NCBI RefSeq assembly: GCF_032190635.1
Contig: NZ_JAVLAS010000001.1
Location: forward strand, 2,046,001-2,110,000
DNA from: Levilactobacillus zymae
Lineage (GTDB): Bacteria > Bacillota > Bacilli > Lactobacillales > Lactobacillaceae
DNA: 64,000 bases
Direction of reading: 5' to 3'
This document shows, in pieces, positions 35,202 through 45,255 of the stretch. Every line of letters begins with the position of its first letter. Within the stretch, counting starts at the first letter, position 1. The notes below the pieces were generated by a model, which was given only the letters and a program-made list of their open reading frames with translations, made no database searches and was not told where the DNA came from. Position numbers and translations under genes: made by a program.

Positions 35202-36977
35202 CTATTGGGCCGCCTTCTCGGCTTGAATGGCCGCCATAAAAGCCGCACCATACTTTTCCAATTTACTGGTACCAACCCCGCGCACGCTTAAGAAACTATC
35301 ATCGTCGTGCGGCTGAACTGCACACATGTCGTGGAGGGTTCGGTCGGAAAAAATCATAAACGGTGGCACGTGTTGCTCTTCGGCCAACTCCTTGCGTAAG
35401 GCTCGCAGCCGTTCAAACAGTTCATCGTCTACCGGCGTTAGCCGTTGGGCCTGTCTAGCCATCTTCCGGTAAACGGGCGTTTCACCCTTTAACACCCCGA
35501 CACCCGCTGCCGTTACCTGCAACGTTGGGTATTGTCCCCCCACGCTTTGAAGATACCCGGCAGCCGTGAGAAAGTCAATCAGCTCGCCAACGCTCTTTTG
35601 CCGCTGGTTCCGCATGATGCCATAGGTTGGCAACTGATCGAGTTGTTGGTCTAGGACTCGTTTATTCTTGGCGCCGGTCAGGACTTGGGCCACGATCCCC
35701 TTGCCGTAACGTGAGCGTAACCGCACCACGCAGGACAGAACCTTCTGCGCGGCCGTGGTGACATCCTGGGCTTCACGATCGTCCTGACAGTTGCTGCACC
35801 GCCCACACGGTTGGGACGTCTCACCGAAGTACGCCAAAATAAATTGTTGCAAGCACCCCTGCGTATTCGCATACTGGCTCATCATCTGCAGTTTGCGATA
35901 CGCCCGTTGTTTGTGGGGATCATCCATGTCCGATTGATCGATAAAGAAATGTTGAATCTGTAAGTCCTGCGATCGGTAGAGCAAAATGGCTTCGCTGGGG
36001 AGACCATCTCGACCGGCCCGACCAGCTTCCTGGTAGTAAGCTTCCAAAGTTCCCGGTACCTGCGCGTGAATCACAAACCGCACATTACTCTTATCAATGC
36101 CCATGCCAAAAGCATTGGTCGCCACCATCACTTGAACCCGATCGTATAAAAAGTCTTCCTGATTCTGCCGACGAACCTCATCGGGTAGCCCCGCATGGTA
36201 CATGGCCACGGCCACTTTGTGATTAATCAACAGATTAGTCAAGCGTTCAACTTCCTTCCGCGTGCTGGCGTAAATAATGCCCGCCGCATCGGCGTTGACG
36301 TGTAAGTAATCCAGAATATAACGATCCGTATCCTGGTCCTTCACCACGGTTAGGTTGAGATTATCCCGTTCAAACCCTGTATTGACCTCGTTTTTAGGAT
36401 CAATATCGAGTTGCTGACAGATATCGGCGGCCACTTGCTCCGTGGCCGTTGCGGTCAACGCCAAGACCTGCGGGTGGGTGGGGAGTTGCTGAATTGCCGT
36501 GCTTAAGGCCAAATAACTAGGCCGAAAGTCATGGCCCCATTGCGAGATACAGTGCGCTTCATCTACAGCCAGCAAATCAACTGGCAGCTGGCCTAGCGCC
36601 TGTAAGAAGGCAGCCGATTCTAACCGTTCGGGCGCCACATACAGTAACTTATATTCGCCTTGATGCAACGCCGCTAAGCGTTCCTGAATCTCCGGCCACG
36701 CCACGGTACTATTGATATAGGTTGCCGCCACGCCCCCTTCGTTCAACGCATCGACCTGGTCCTTCATCAAGGAGATTAATGGCGACACCACCACCGTAAT
36801 TCCGGTAAACAAGAGAGCCGGAATTTGATAGCAGAGCGATTTTCCACCTCCCGTAGGCATAATGGCCAACGTGTTATCCCCCGTCAGGACGTGTTCTAAA
36901 ACTGCTCGCTGGCCCGGTCGAAAGTCATCGTATCCAAACGTCGTTTTTAAGACCCCTTGGGCCGCCGTTAAATCCAT
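35202..36977 (-). CDS. recQ: ATP-dependent DNA helicase RecQ
   Basis: A 3'-5' DNA helicase (591 aa) for recombination and fork repair. Walker A TGGGKS (about 45), DEAH box (about 138), motif VI region QEAGRAGRDG (about 316), the zinc-binding RQC cysteines (GRCSNC near 378) and a C-terminal HRDC domain (about 520-590) are all present. It is full length with intact frame. ATG is at 36975-36977. It is a single gene between the split AraR-like regulator and CoA-disulfide reductase. Confidence 0.93.
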   Translation of the reverse strand: MDLTAAQGVLKTTFGYDDFRPGQRAVLEHVLTGDNTLAIMPTGGGKSLCYQIPALLFTGITVVVSPLISLMKDQVDALNEGGVAATYINSTVAWPEIQERLAALHQGEYKLLYVAPERLESAAFLQALGQLPVDLLAVDEAHCISQWGHDFRPSYLALSTAIQQLPTHPQVLALTATATEQVAADICQQLDIDPKNEVNTGFERDNLNLTVVKDQDTDRYILDYLHVNADAAGIIYASTRKEVERLTNLLINHKVAVAMYHAGLPDEVRRQNQEDFLYDRVQVMVATNAFGMGIDKSNVRFVIHAQVPGTLEAYYQEAGRAGRDGLPSEAILLYRSQDLQIQHFFIDQSDMDDPHKQRAYRKLQMMSQYANTQGCLQQFILAYFGETSQPCGRCSNCQDDREAQDVTTAAQKVLSCVVRLRSRYGKGIVAQVLTGAKNKRVLDQQLDQLPTYGIMRNQRQKSVGELIDFLTAAGYLQSVGGQYPTLQVTAAGVGVLKGETPVYRKMARQAQRLTPVDDELFERLRALRKELAEEQHVPPFMIFSDRTLHDMCAVQPHDDDSFLSVRGVGTSKLEKYGAAFMAAIQAEKAAQ

Positions 36978-37081
36978 CCTGTCTAAACACTCCTTTTCTG
37001 ATCCATCATCAGTGGTTCTATTTTACCGGCAAACACTCGTAAGAACAACTGGCCAGCCACTAAACGATTCGTTTGACCGAA

Positions 37082-37117
37082 AAATGCTGTGCCGAAAGAT
37101 TCGTCGACACAGCATTT
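37082..37117 (-). terminator. Terminator of the CoA-disulfide reductase gene
   Basis: AAATGCTGTG / CACAGCATTT stem with T-rich tail on the minus strand. Confidence 0.75.
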
Positions 37118-37125
37118 GCCGTCAC

Positions 37126-38832
37126 TCATAGATCAAAATGATAAGCCGTCACAATCGGTTCACGGGTCGTCGTTTGATCGTGGAAAAACTCCGTTTCGCA
37201 AATGGCGTTAAATGACCCCGCAATGTTCACCACGTTCGTGTACCCCCGATTTCGCAGCGCCCGGGTGACGTTATAACTACGTTTAGCCGTGGCACAGTGC
37301 AGATATACCGGCCGATCACGCGGGATCTCAGCCAACCGGTCTCTGAACTGGCTCATAGGAATGTTCTTGGCGCCCTTAAGGTGGCCCGCCGCATATTCCC
37401 CCGGTTCGCGTACGTCAATAATCGTCGCCCCAGCCTTGACGAGTTGACGAACCTGGCGAACATCAACCTGAGGATACTCGTCATTTAGGAGATTAGTGGC
37501 AACTAATCCCGCCATCACCACTGCGGTCTTCACGGGACTGACGGTTGGTTGATAAACCAACTCTAAGTCAGCTAAGTCCTCAACGGTCGCGTGCTGTTGC
37601 ATCAACGTGGCCACCACGTTAATTTGACGGTCTACCTCACTTTGACCAATGGCCTGAGCTCCTAGAATTTCACCCGTCACTGGCGCAAATAACACTTTTA
37701 AATACAAGTCATGGGCATTCGGCATCAAATCCACCTTATCGCTGGGAATGACCAAGGCACTCCGGTAAGCTACCTGCGCAGCATCCGCGGCGTGTTCGGT
37801 TAATCCGGTCGCTGCCACTCGGAGGTCAAAAACGGGTAAGCCTTGCGAGCCAAGCACCCCATGTCGACGAATCGGCCGCCCGTAAAGGTGGTCTACCGCC
37901 CGCCGTGCTTCCATCTGGGCGGGTAACGCTAAGCTTAACCGCAGCGGCTGGCGCGTCAACGCGTTGGTGACCTCAATGGCATCCCCGACCGCATACACGT
38001 GCGGTAAATTTGTTTGGTAGTGCTGATCGACGCGAATTGCCCCGGTCGTTCCCAACTCAACCCCCGCAGCCCGAGCCAACGTGGTATTGGGTTGAACGCC
38101 TAGCGCTAGCAACACTGCTTGGGCAGTCACTTGGGTGCCGTCGGTTAGGTCCACCGTCCGGTCCGTAATCCTTTGTGCCGTCTTTCCTAATCGTAAGTCC
38201 ACGTGTTGGTCATACAATTGCTTATGAACCAGTTGCGCCAAGTCACTATCTACCGTAGCGGAAAGGACTTGCTGCCGTTGCTCAATAATGGTCACCCGGT
38301 ACCCTGCTCTGGTAAGGTTTTCGGTGGCTTCCACCCCGATAGCTCCCCCGCCAATTACGGCGACATCCGTTACGCGATGCGTCCGTAAATAGGTGTCGAG
38401 CGCCGTAACATCCGCAACGTTCCGCAAAGCAAAGACTTGCTCACCATCGCTACCCGTTAAGCTAGCCGGCCGCAGCGGTGTCGCCCCAGTCGCCAGGAAA
38501 AGCTCATCGTAGGCCGCCGTACTCACCTCATGCGTTCGCTGGTCGGTCACTTGAACCGTTTGGGCCACCGGATCAATGGCCGTTACCGCGTGGTTAACCA
38601 CCACGTCAATATTATACTGAGCTTTAAATTGTTCGGGGGTCATTAAAACTAGCTCGTCGGCATTTGGCACCGTTCGTGACAGATAGTACGGCAGAGCACA
38701 ACTCGAGATCGAAACGTACGCATCCCGTTCATAAATGGTAATTTGGGCCGTTTCGTCTAACCGTCTAATCCGCGCTGCGACTGAAGCACCACCGGCCATC
38801 CCACCGACAATGACGATTTTCTTTCCCATCAT
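37126..38832 (-). CDS. CoA-disulfide reductase with C-terminal rhodanese domain
   Basis: A 568-residue flavoprotein that reduces CoA disulfides or persulfides with NAD(P)H. Domains: FAD Rossmann VIVGGMAGGASVAARIR (residues 5-22), the single-cysteine active site in SISSCALPYYL (about 47), NAD Rossmann VAVIGGGAIGVEATENL (about 155), pyridine dimerisation domain (about 330-450) and a rhodanese domain (about 460-568) with DVREPGEYAAGHLKGAKNIP and active-site HCATAKRS. Length and layout match CoADR-Rhd enzymes. Likely role is thiol and sulfur homeostasis. The ATG follows AAGGGATG. Confidence 0.9.
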   Translation of the reverse strand: MMGKKIVIVGGMAGGASVAARIRRLDETAQITIYERDAYVSISSCALPYYLSRTVPNADELVLMTPEQFKAQYNIDVVVNHAVTAIDPVAQTVQVTDQRTHEVSTAAYDELFLATGATPLRPASLTGSDGEQVFALRNVADVTALDTYLRTHRVTDVAVIGGGAIGVEATENLTRAGYRVTIIEQRQQVLSATVDSDLAQLVHKQLYDQHVDLRLGKTAQRITDRTVDLTDGTQVTAQAVLLALGVQPNTTLARAAGVELGTTGAIRVDQHYQTNLPHVYAVGDAIEVTNALTRQPLRLSLALPAQMEARRAVDHLYGRPIRRHGVLGSQGLPVFDLRVAATGLTEHAADAAQVAYRSALVIPSDKVDLMPNAHDLYLKVLFAPVTGEILGAQAIGQSEVDRQINVVATLMQQHATVEDLADLELVYQPTVSPVKTAVVMAGLVATNLLNDEYPQVDVRQVRQLVKAGATIIDVREPGEYAAGHLKGAKNIPMSQFRDRLAEIPRDRPVYLHCATAKRSYNVTRALRNRGYTNVVNIAGSFNAICETEFFHDQTTTREPIVTAYHFDL

Positions 38833-38965
38833 TAATCATCCCTTCAGATTAACTGCTGTCCGTTACATTTAGTGTACGGATTCCCCTAATCAAGTGCAAG
38901 TCTGAACTAAGTGGCCCCCCGCCTCTCCAAAATTAGGCAGGCTAGCCGCCAATTTTCGCCCCCGT

Positions 38966-38983
38966 CGACTGACGCGTCAGTCG
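38966..38983. repeat. 18-bp perfect palindrome upstream of the C69 dipeptidase gene
   Basis: CGACTGACG/CGTCAGTCG, followed by TTTTC. It ends 20 bases before the TATAAT box and overlaps the expected -35 region, so it may be an operator; the T run also allows a plus-strand terminator. Confidence 0.55.
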
Positions 38984-39042
38984 TTTTCGATCACGACTAA
39001 TGCTATAATACAGGTTAACTTAGCAAAGGAGTGTCGCATTCT

Positions 39043-40449
39043 ATGACTAAACGAATTAAAGGTTCCTGTACCACGATTTTAGTGGGGAAGAAGGCCTCCA
39101 TCGACGGCTCAACCATCATCTCTCGTAACGATGATGGTCACGAAGCCCTTGATCCAGAACGGTTTGTGGTGGTTAACCCCGCCGATCAACCCCGTCATTA
39201 TCAATCGGTTATCAGTCGAGTCCAAGTCGACTTACCCGATAACCCATTACGTTATACATCCATTCCGAACTCCATTCTAACTAACGGAATCTGGCCCGCT
39301 GCCGGCATCAACAGTGAAAACATTGCGATGTCTGCCACGGAAACCATTACCACTAACTCCCGCGTTATGGGCATCGATCCTTACGTGGCCGGAGGTATTG
39401 GCGAAGAGGACCTGGTCACCTTGGTCTTACCGTACATCCATAGTGCTAAAGAAGGGGTCGAACGTCTAGGCGCCCTCTTAGCGCAATACGGGACCTACGA
39501 ACCTAACGGCATCGCCTTTTCCGATCAGGACGAAATCTGGTGGTTAGAAACTATCGGGGGGCATCACTGGGCCGCTAAGCGGATTCCAGACGACGCCTAC
39601 GTAGTCGCCCCTAACCGGATGAACATCGACGACTTCGACTTTGATGCCGACGATACGCTGGCTTCCGCCGACCTCCAAGACATGATTGAAAAATACCATC
39701 TGAACCCGGACTTCGACCAAGTTAACCTGCGTCACATCTTCGGGAGTGCGACCATCAAGGACACGGTCTACAACAACCCGCGGGCCTGGTTCGGTCAAAA
39801 GTACTTTACTCCAGACGTTGAGCAAGACCCAATGGGCCAAGACCTGCCGTTCATCTGCCACGCCAACCGGAAGATTTCCATTGAAGACGTGAAGTTCGTC
39901 TTGAGTTCCCACTTTGAAAACACCAAGTACGACCCTTACGGTAGTGGCTCCGAAGCCGACAAGACCCTCTTCCGGCCAATCGGGATCAACCGGAACCACG
40001 ACGTGCACATCTTACAAATCCGTAACAACGTGCCCGCCGCCGTTGCTGGAATCCACTGGTTAGCCTTCGGCGCCAACACCTTCAACACGGTGGTGCCGTT
40101 CTACGCTAACGTTAACGACACGCCAGCTAGCTACAAGAACGCCGACGGTAACTTCAACCTGAACGACATGTACTGGTTAAGCTGCACCACGGCCCTGTTG
40201 GGGGACACCGACTACGACCTGTACGTTGACTTCCGGAACACCTTCGCGCTGGAAGCCATGGGCGCTTACCGGAAGATTCAAAACGATACGGACGCCGCAA
40301 TTGCCGATCAAAGCGATCCCGAAGCTTACCTGGCCAAGGCTAACGATGCTTTAGCCGCCGAATCACTGAAGCGTCAGACCAAGCTCTTAGGTGACATGGT
40401 CATCATGGGCTCCGAACACATGAAATTACGGTACAACTTAAACGACTAA
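39043..40449 (+). CDS. pepD: C69 family dipeptidase (PepD-like)
   Basis: A 468-residue cysteine dipeptidase of the N-terminal nucleophile fold. The catalytic cysteine follows a short propeptide (KRIKGSC, Cys at residue 8), then [26 protein letters not shown] at 39043 follows AAAGGAG; the open frame begins four codons earlier with GTG inside that site. An extended -10 (TGCTATAAT, 39001-39009) lies upstream. Role: breakdown of dipeptides after peptide uptake. Some family members are secreted, but no signal peptide is visible here. Confidence 0.92.
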   Translation: MTKRIKGSCTTILVGKKASIDGSTIISRNDDGHEALDPERFVVVNPADQPRHYQSVISRVQVDLPDNPLRYTSIPNSILTNGIWPAAGINSENIAMSATETITTNSRVMGIDPYVAGGIGEEDLVTLVLPYIHSAKEGVERLGALLAQYGTYEPNGIAFSDQDEIWWLETIGGHHWAAKRIPDDAYVVAPNRMNIDDFDFDADDTLASADLQDMIEKYHLNPDFDQVNLRHIFGSATIKDTVYNNPRAWFGQKYFTPDVEQDPMGQDLPFICHANRKISIEDVKFVLSSHFENTKYDPYGSGSEADKTLFRPIGINRNHDVHILQIRNNVPAAVAGIHWLAFGANTFNTVVPFYANVNDTPASYKNADGNFNLNDMYWLSCTTALLGDTDYDLYVDFRNTFALEAMGAYRKIQNDTDAAIADQSDPEAYLAKANDALAAESLKRQTKLLGDMVIMGSEHMKLRYNLND

Positions 40450-40461
40450 ATTTGCTTTAGT

Positions 40462-40494
40462 AGCTGGGACGCCTGACGGGGTCCCAGCTTTTTT
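40462..40494 (+). terminator. Terminator of the C69 dipeptidase gene
   Basis: AGCTGGGAC / GTCCCAGCT stem with a T run. Confidence 0.85.
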
Positions 40495-40529
40495 GTCGTC
40501 CCCCATTATCATTTCCATACGAACGCGGA

Positions 40530-41375
40530 CTATTTGGTCAGATACAGCCGTTTCAGCTGGGCCTGCTTGGTTGGTGTTACCCCTAAGCGCTTTAAGAAGT
40601 TGGCCATCGACCCATACTTCTGGTCAATTCGTTGGGTCGCCGCCGTTAAATCACCTTTGGTCACCGCGTTGATTCGTTGTAAGTGTGTTTTAGCACGCTT
40701 GCCCGGTGTTCGCTGATTCAAGAAAACTACGTGCGGATCACGAGCGAGGTTGGTATTGGAATAGAGATACTCGCGTAAGATGGTCTGCTTGCTGACACCT
40801 AACGCTGATAAGACTAGCATGGCGCCGATGCCCGTGCGATCTTTACCATAGGTGCAGTGAAACAAGGTCGCGCCCGACTTTTGGTGTAAAAGTTGGTTAA
40901 AGAACGCCCGGTACCCCCGCAAAGCAATCGGATCACTGACCAGGCCCTGGTAGAACTGCTTAGTGGTCCGTTGGCCGTAGTTGTTGGCGACCACGCTATC
41001 CTGGTGGTAGGTCGTCCGGGCGACCCGAGGATCCGGCGTCTGTTGAATCTCTTTGCGCGACCGAAAATCTACGATGGACCGCAAGTGATAGGTTACCCGT
41101 AGTGTCCGCAGGTCTTGCGCCGTATAGTCAGCCAGTTTGCTAGAGCGAATCAACCGGTGGGGGCGCACCGTCTGTCCGTTCTTGGTCCGAATTCCCCCTA
41201 AATCTTGCACGTTGGTTGGGCCTTGTAAGGCAATATGCGTACCCACGACCGATTTAGTGGCCTTAGTGCCCACTGACCGCGTGGTCCCAGCCTGGGCCGC
41301 ACAACCACTCAGCCCGCTAAATAGCAGGCCACTCAACATAATCACGACACCCACTCGCTGACTAATCGTTCTCAT
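40530..41375 (-). CDS. Tyrosine-protein phosphatase, lipoprotein
   Basis: A 281-residue CX5R phosphatase. The N-terminus is a lipoprotein signal: hydrophobic core and lipobox LSGC (cysteine about residue 26), so it is exported and membrane anchored. The catalytic loop HCTYGKDRTGIG (about 175) has the PTP signature of the Tyr/phosphoinositide phosphatase group (IpHp/LipA-like). The start used is ATG 41373-41375 after GAGGAGG; a TTG two codons upstream is an alternative. Similar lipoproteins in other Gram-positive bacteria act on phosphoinositides or phosphotyrosine; the substrate is unknown. Confidence 0.85.
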   Translation of the reverse strand: MRTISQRVGVVIMLSGLLFSGLSGCAAQAGTTRSVGTKATKSVVGTHIALQGPTNVQDLGGIRTKNGQTVRPHRLIRSSKLADYTAQDLRTLRVTYHLRSIVDFRSRKEIQQTPDPRVARTTYHQDSVVANNYGQRTTKQFYQGLVSDPIALRGYRAFFNQLLHQKSGATLFHCTYGKDRTGIGAMLVLSALGVSKQTILREYLYSNTNLARDPHVVFLNQRTPGKRAKTHLQRINAVTKGDLTAATQRIDQKYGSMANFLKRLGVTPTKQAQLKRLYLTK

Positions 41376-41459
41376 GCGCAACTCGACCTCCTCAATCCCT
41401 GAATACCCTCACGTTACCATAGATTAGTCCGGGCGGAGCGTTTTACGCCTAGTTCCGGT

Positions 41460-41924
41460 CTATTGGGTCTGCCACTGACGAAAAGCGGTCACGTAATAGG
41501 CCTCAAAGGGCCGCCCGTTGGCTTGATAGAAGGCCTGATTGGCCAACATGATGTACCCGATCAATGCGTGCCGATTATCAAGTGGTAACGCCTGACGGGG
41601 TGCCGCGGTCAGACACTGAATTTGAGTCGGCCGCGCTAACTTATAGTCAACCGTACGCTGCGTCACATACCCCTTCCGATAACTGGCGACCCGCGCCGCA
41701 AACTGCACCTCATCTCCCGCGGAGAGTGCCCCCAACCTTAAGAAGCCCAGCGTATAGTTGAACCATAAATGATCGGTGACCAGCTGGTTCGTGGCGGTGT
41801 AAATGTCTCGCAGCAACAATGTCGGTGCGTAATGGTGCCCGTAACTCTTGAATCCCGGTCGGACAAAGGTTCCCCGAAAAACGTGACGTTCCCCACTTCC
41901 CAATTTGACTAGCATCTGGCGCAT
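41460..41924 (-). CDS. Hypothetical protein
   Basis: A basic 154-residue protein that I do not recognise. It is rich in strands and aromatic residues (HVFRGTFVRPGFKSYGHHYAP, DHLWFNYTLGFLRLG), with no signal peptide or membrane helix. ATG at 41922-41924 follows ATAGGAG eight bases upstream; the longer GTG-initiated form overlaps that site. It lies upstream of the phosphatase gene on the same strand with 84 bases between. Confidence 0.65.
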   Translation of the reverse strand: MRQMLVKLGSGERHVFRGTFVRPGFKSYGHHYAPTLLLRDIYTATNQLVTDHLWFNYTLGFLRLGALSAGDEVQFAARVASYRKGYVTQRTVDYKLARPTQIQCLTAAPRQALPLDNRHALIGYIMLANQAFYQANGRPFEAYYVTAFRQWQTQ

Positions 41925-42144
41925 CTGCCCCACTCCTATCGTCCTTAGATTACGTTTAGGATAGCATGGCGACCGTACGTTCCCCTAATCGGACGTCTTA
42001 CAAATTCAGTAATGCCGTGTAGCCCTTACCGAGACTTACTCTGGGACTCGTCTATTTTATTTCTAATAAATTTACGTTATAAACGCTTAAATATAGAATA
42101 TTTTGTTATTATTGACTAGAAGTTCCTGATTGGAGAGAATTTCT

Positions 42145-42456
42145 ATGTTGGAAACGATTAGTCAACTCGTTCACGAAAAACGTAAAAGCCTCGGCTTGAC
42201 CATTGAGCAACTCGCCCAACGGTCCGGCGTGTCGGTGAGTTTGATTTCGCGGATTGAACGGGGCGACCTCAAGAATATTAGCGTCAACAAACTGAATGAC
42301 CTAGCCCAATCTTTGGAACTTCGGTTGGGAGATTTCTTTGTTGATGACCGATTAACTGGCGTGAAGACTTTGGCCCTGGTCAAGTACCTAGAATCGCTCC
42401 CCCGACGACGCCGAGAAACCGTGGCAGGAGCCGTTTTAAAGCTCGTCAAACATTAG
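42145..42456 (+). CDS. XRE family helix-turn-helix regulator
   Basis: A 103-residue protein with a Cro/CI-type HTH (about 5-60): EKRKSLGLTIEQLAQRSGVSVSLISRIERG. A short C-terminal tail follows. ATG at 42145 follows TTGGAGAG. It resembles in length and sequence the broken XRE gene at 51569. Target unknown. Confidence 0.85.
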   Translation: MLETISQLVHEKRKSLGLTIEQLAQRSGVSVSLISRIERGDLKNISVNKLNDLAQSLELRLGDFFVDDRLTGVKTLALVKYLESLPRRRRETVAGAVLKLVKH

Positions 42457-42466
42457 CTCCAATCAA

Positions 42467-42499
42467 AAACACCCCGACGAAGATCTCGTCGGGGTGTTT
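42467..42499. terminator. Bidirectional terminator
   Basis: AAACACCCCGACGA / TCGTCGGGGTGTTT stem between the convergent XRE regulator and pepN genes. Confidence 0.88.
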
Positions 42500-42511
42500 G
42501 TTTGTCATGGA

Positions 42512-45049
42512 TTAAGCACGGCTCGCCTGAGCCACGGCGGCGTTAACGGCCGCCTTTTCATCTTCAATCAGGCTAACCCGACTGCCGATGACCTTAGTGT
42601 CCATCTTGATTTCACGCGTCAAACCAGGCGTGTTGATTTTCGGTTCAAAGAAGGCCTTGAACTCAGCAAAGCGTTCTGGCGTGTGGAACACGCCGGCCGT
42701 CACGGTGATGTACGTGGTGAATTCCATGTCACCACCCACCGTGTCTTCCAACCATTGCCAATCGTTGCGTAACCAATCCCAAGCCGCTTGTTGGGCCGTA
42801 TTGTTGGCTAACGTTCCCCGGTACCAAGCCCGCAAGTCCTGTGGCTTGACCGTATCGGCATCTTCAAAGACGCCAATCAGCTTGGTAATCAACGCGGCAT
42901 CGGTCGTGGTTGTGACCGCCGCAGCCAAGTCGGCTTTGTAACTCGGATCCGTTGACGTCCGGTATTCGGCTAACAGGTGGTCGAACAACTCGGCGGACCC
43001 AAAGTGCTTGACCTCATTAGCCAAGACCAAGACCCGCACGTCTGCCGACAACGCACCTAAGTGGTCAGCGTTGGCCGTAAACAAGCCGTGAGCGTCCTGA
43101 ATGGCTTGGGCGTTTTGCGCATAAAGAGCGGCGTTCAAGACGTACGGCCGGGTCAATTGATCGTCGTTAGTGTCCGTCGCTTGCGGGGTCCAACCTAACC
43201 GGGCGACCTGTTGGGCACTCAACCGATCGAAGAGCGCTTGAAGCGCCTTTTCTTCGGCGGAATCCGGCGTCACGAACTTCTTCAAGTTGTTGGCGATCCG
43301 GTAGAGCGCAGCGTTGACCACCGTTGCCGGGTTGTCCGCGAACCGAGCCAATAACGGTACCACGGCGGCGTAAGAGATCTGACGACCGTCGGCTAACAAC
43401 CGCAGATCCTGTAAGACCTGTAACTGAGAAATGGCGTCTAGGTCGGCCAGGTGGTCCAAAATATCGTTGAGCAACGTATCATCGTACTTCACGATGAAGT
43501 GCGAGTTGTTACCCACGTTGACCCGGAACGGTTTGCCAGCAGCTTGCCGTAGGTCGGCATAGTTGCCTAACGTCACGGTCTGGTCCTCGAAAATCGCCGG
43601 AGCGGCCGCGTAGTTACTGTTCAACGGAATCTTCCATTGACGGCCCTGATCCTGCCCGTCACCCACAAAGAACTGGGTTTGCTTCAAGGTCAGGTTACCG
43701 TTTTCCACGGCGGCCGTGACCACTGGGTAACCCGGTTGTTCCAGCCAGGTATTCATGATGCTCCCCACGTCCATCCCGGAAGCTTCACCCAAAGCGGCCC
43801 AGAGATCGGCGCCCTTGGCATTGTTGTACTGGTGGGCTTCAAAGTACGCTTTCAGGCCCCGCCGTAGTGCATCGTCACCGACTAACGCTCTGGCCATGAC
43901 CAACATCCGCGCGCCCTTAGCGTAAACGATGGCGCTGTCAAACAACGCATCGATTTCGGCGGGATCTTCCACTTGAACGTGAACGGATTGGACCCCGTCC
44001 GTGGCATCGCGTTGCAGGGCCATTGGCGCGTCGGACGTCTGGAAGGTTTCCCAGATGTGCCAATCGGGTTCAAGCGCATCGATGGCGACGTATTCCATCA
44101 TGTTGGCAAAACTTTCGTTCAACCAAAGGTCGTCCCACCACTTCATGGTGACCAGATCACCGAACCATTGATGGGCCAGTTCGTGGGCAATCACGGTGGC
44201 CACCCGTTGCTTCATGTCTAAGGCCGTGTTGGCGGGATCGAGTAACAAGTAAGCTTCCCGGTACGTGACCAGGCCCCAGTTTTCCATGGCGCCCGCGGAA
44301 AAGTCCGGTAAGGCTAATTGCCAGGAATGTGGCAGTGGGTATGGCGTTTGATAGAAGTCTTCGTAAAATTCGATGGAGCGCTTGGCAATGTCTAACGCGA
44401 AATCGAGTTCGTTAGCTTGGTGCGCCTTGGTGGCGAATACACCAACTTCCACGCCACTCTTGGTCTTCGTGACCTTCTTCTGGAGGTCCCCAAAGGCAAA
44501 GGCAATCAGGTACGACGACATCTTCTTGGTAGTGTCAAAGTAGTGCACGTCGTTTTCCGTCTTGATTTCAGGCATGTTACTCAGAATCGTTTCGCCCGGT
44601 TGTTCGTCAAACTTGATGGCCAGGTCAAACGTGGCCTTGGCTTCGGGTTCGTCGACACACGGGAAAGCTTGACGCGCCGCCGTGGTTTCGAACTGGGTCC
44701 CGATAATCTGCTTCTTTTCACCATTCAGTTCGTAGTAGGACGGGTAGATCCCCATCATGCTGTCGGTCAACGGTGCGGTGTAGGTAATGGCCACCGTGGT
44801 TTCCCCGGTCTTCCCCAGATCGATGTGCAGCCCTTCGGCGGCTTCGTCTAGGGTAAATGGTACGGCGGTCCCATCGGCCGTCACGGACGAAATTGTCATG
44901 TATTTCTCATGAACGGAAATCGTGGATTCCTTAGCATCCCCGGTAATCGTGGATGTCCCACTAATCTGCTTAGTGGCCCGGTTAATGTCGATGTAGACAT
45001 TGTAGTGCGTTGGTTGGAACGTCTGATAAAAGTGTTTCGATTCAGTCAT
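42512..45049 (-). CDS. pepN: Aminopeptidase N (M1 family)
   Basis: A zinc aminopeptidase (845 aa) that removes N-terminal residues from peptides, a central step in peptide use by lactic acid bacteria. The substrate-binding GAMENWG motif (about 254) and the zinc site HELAHQWFGDLVTMKWWDD...NESFANMMEY (HExxH-18-E, about 290-320) are complete. The C-terminal ERAP1-like helical domain follows from about 520. ATG follows a GGAGGGG stretch. Cytoplasmic: no signal peptide. Confidence 0.96.
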   Translation of the reverse strand: MTESKHFYQTFQPTHYNVYIDINRATKQISGTSTITGDAKESTISVHEKYMTISSVTADGTAVPFTLDEAAEGLHIDLGKTGETTVAITYTAPLTDSMMGIYPSYYELNGEKKQIIGTQFETTAARQAFPCVDEPEAKATFDLAIKFDEQPGETILSNMPEIKTENDVHYFDTTKKMSSYLIAFAFGDLQKKVTKTKSGVEVGVFATKAHQANELDFALDIAKRSIEFYEDFYQTPYPLPHSWQLALPDFSAGAMENWGLVTYREAYLLLDPANTALDMKQRVATVIAHELAHQWFGDLVTMKWWDDLWLNESFANMMEYVAIDALEPDWHIWETFQTSDAPMALQRDATDGVQSVHVQVEDPAEIDALFDSAIVYAKGARMLVMARALVGDDALRRGLKAYFEAHQYNNAKGADLWAALGEASGMDVGSIMNTWLEQPGYPVVTAAVENGNLTLKQTQFFVGDGQDQGRQWKIPLNSNYAAAPAIFEDQTVTLGNYADLRQAAGKPFRVNVGNNSHFIVKYDDTLLNDILDHLADLDAISQLQVLQDLRLLADGRQISYAAVVPLLARFADNPATVVNAALYRIANNLKKFVTPDSAEEKALQALFDRLSAQQVARLGWTPQATDTNDDQLTRPYVLNAALYAQNAQAIQDAHGLFTANADHLGALSADVRVLVLANEVKHFGSAELFDHLLAEYRTSTDPSYKADLAAAVTTTTDAALITKLIGVFEDADTVKPQDLRAWYRGTLANNTAQQAAWDWLRNDWQWLEDTVGGDMEFTTYITVTAGVFHTPERFAEFKAFFEPKINTPGLTREIKMDTKVIGSRVSLIEDEKAAVNAAVAQASRA

Positions 45050-45220
45050 GAATTCCCCTCCAAGTTAAAAAGCTATTAGAATAAATCTATTATACGCTAT
45101 TCAAGGAATCGATGCCGCTATTCTGTAGCGCTTTTCTCAGCTAATTCTCATTTTATACCCAAAGACGCTGGGGTATCAGGTGGAACCGATTTCCCTGAAA
45201 CCATTAATCAGACGACGAAA

Positions 45221-45248
45221 AAAGCCTGAGAACGACGTCTCAGACTTT
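45221..45248 (-). terminator. Terminator of matrixin-like gene 1
   Basis: AAAGTCTGAGA / TCTCAGGCTTT stem followed by a T run on the minus strand. Confidence 0.75.
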
Positions 45249-45255
45249 GGTTAAA

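Noticed and set aside
42145-42456. Toxin-antitoxin pair with the XRE regulator
   Set aside because: No toxin-like gene adjoins it; the neighbour is convergent pepN.
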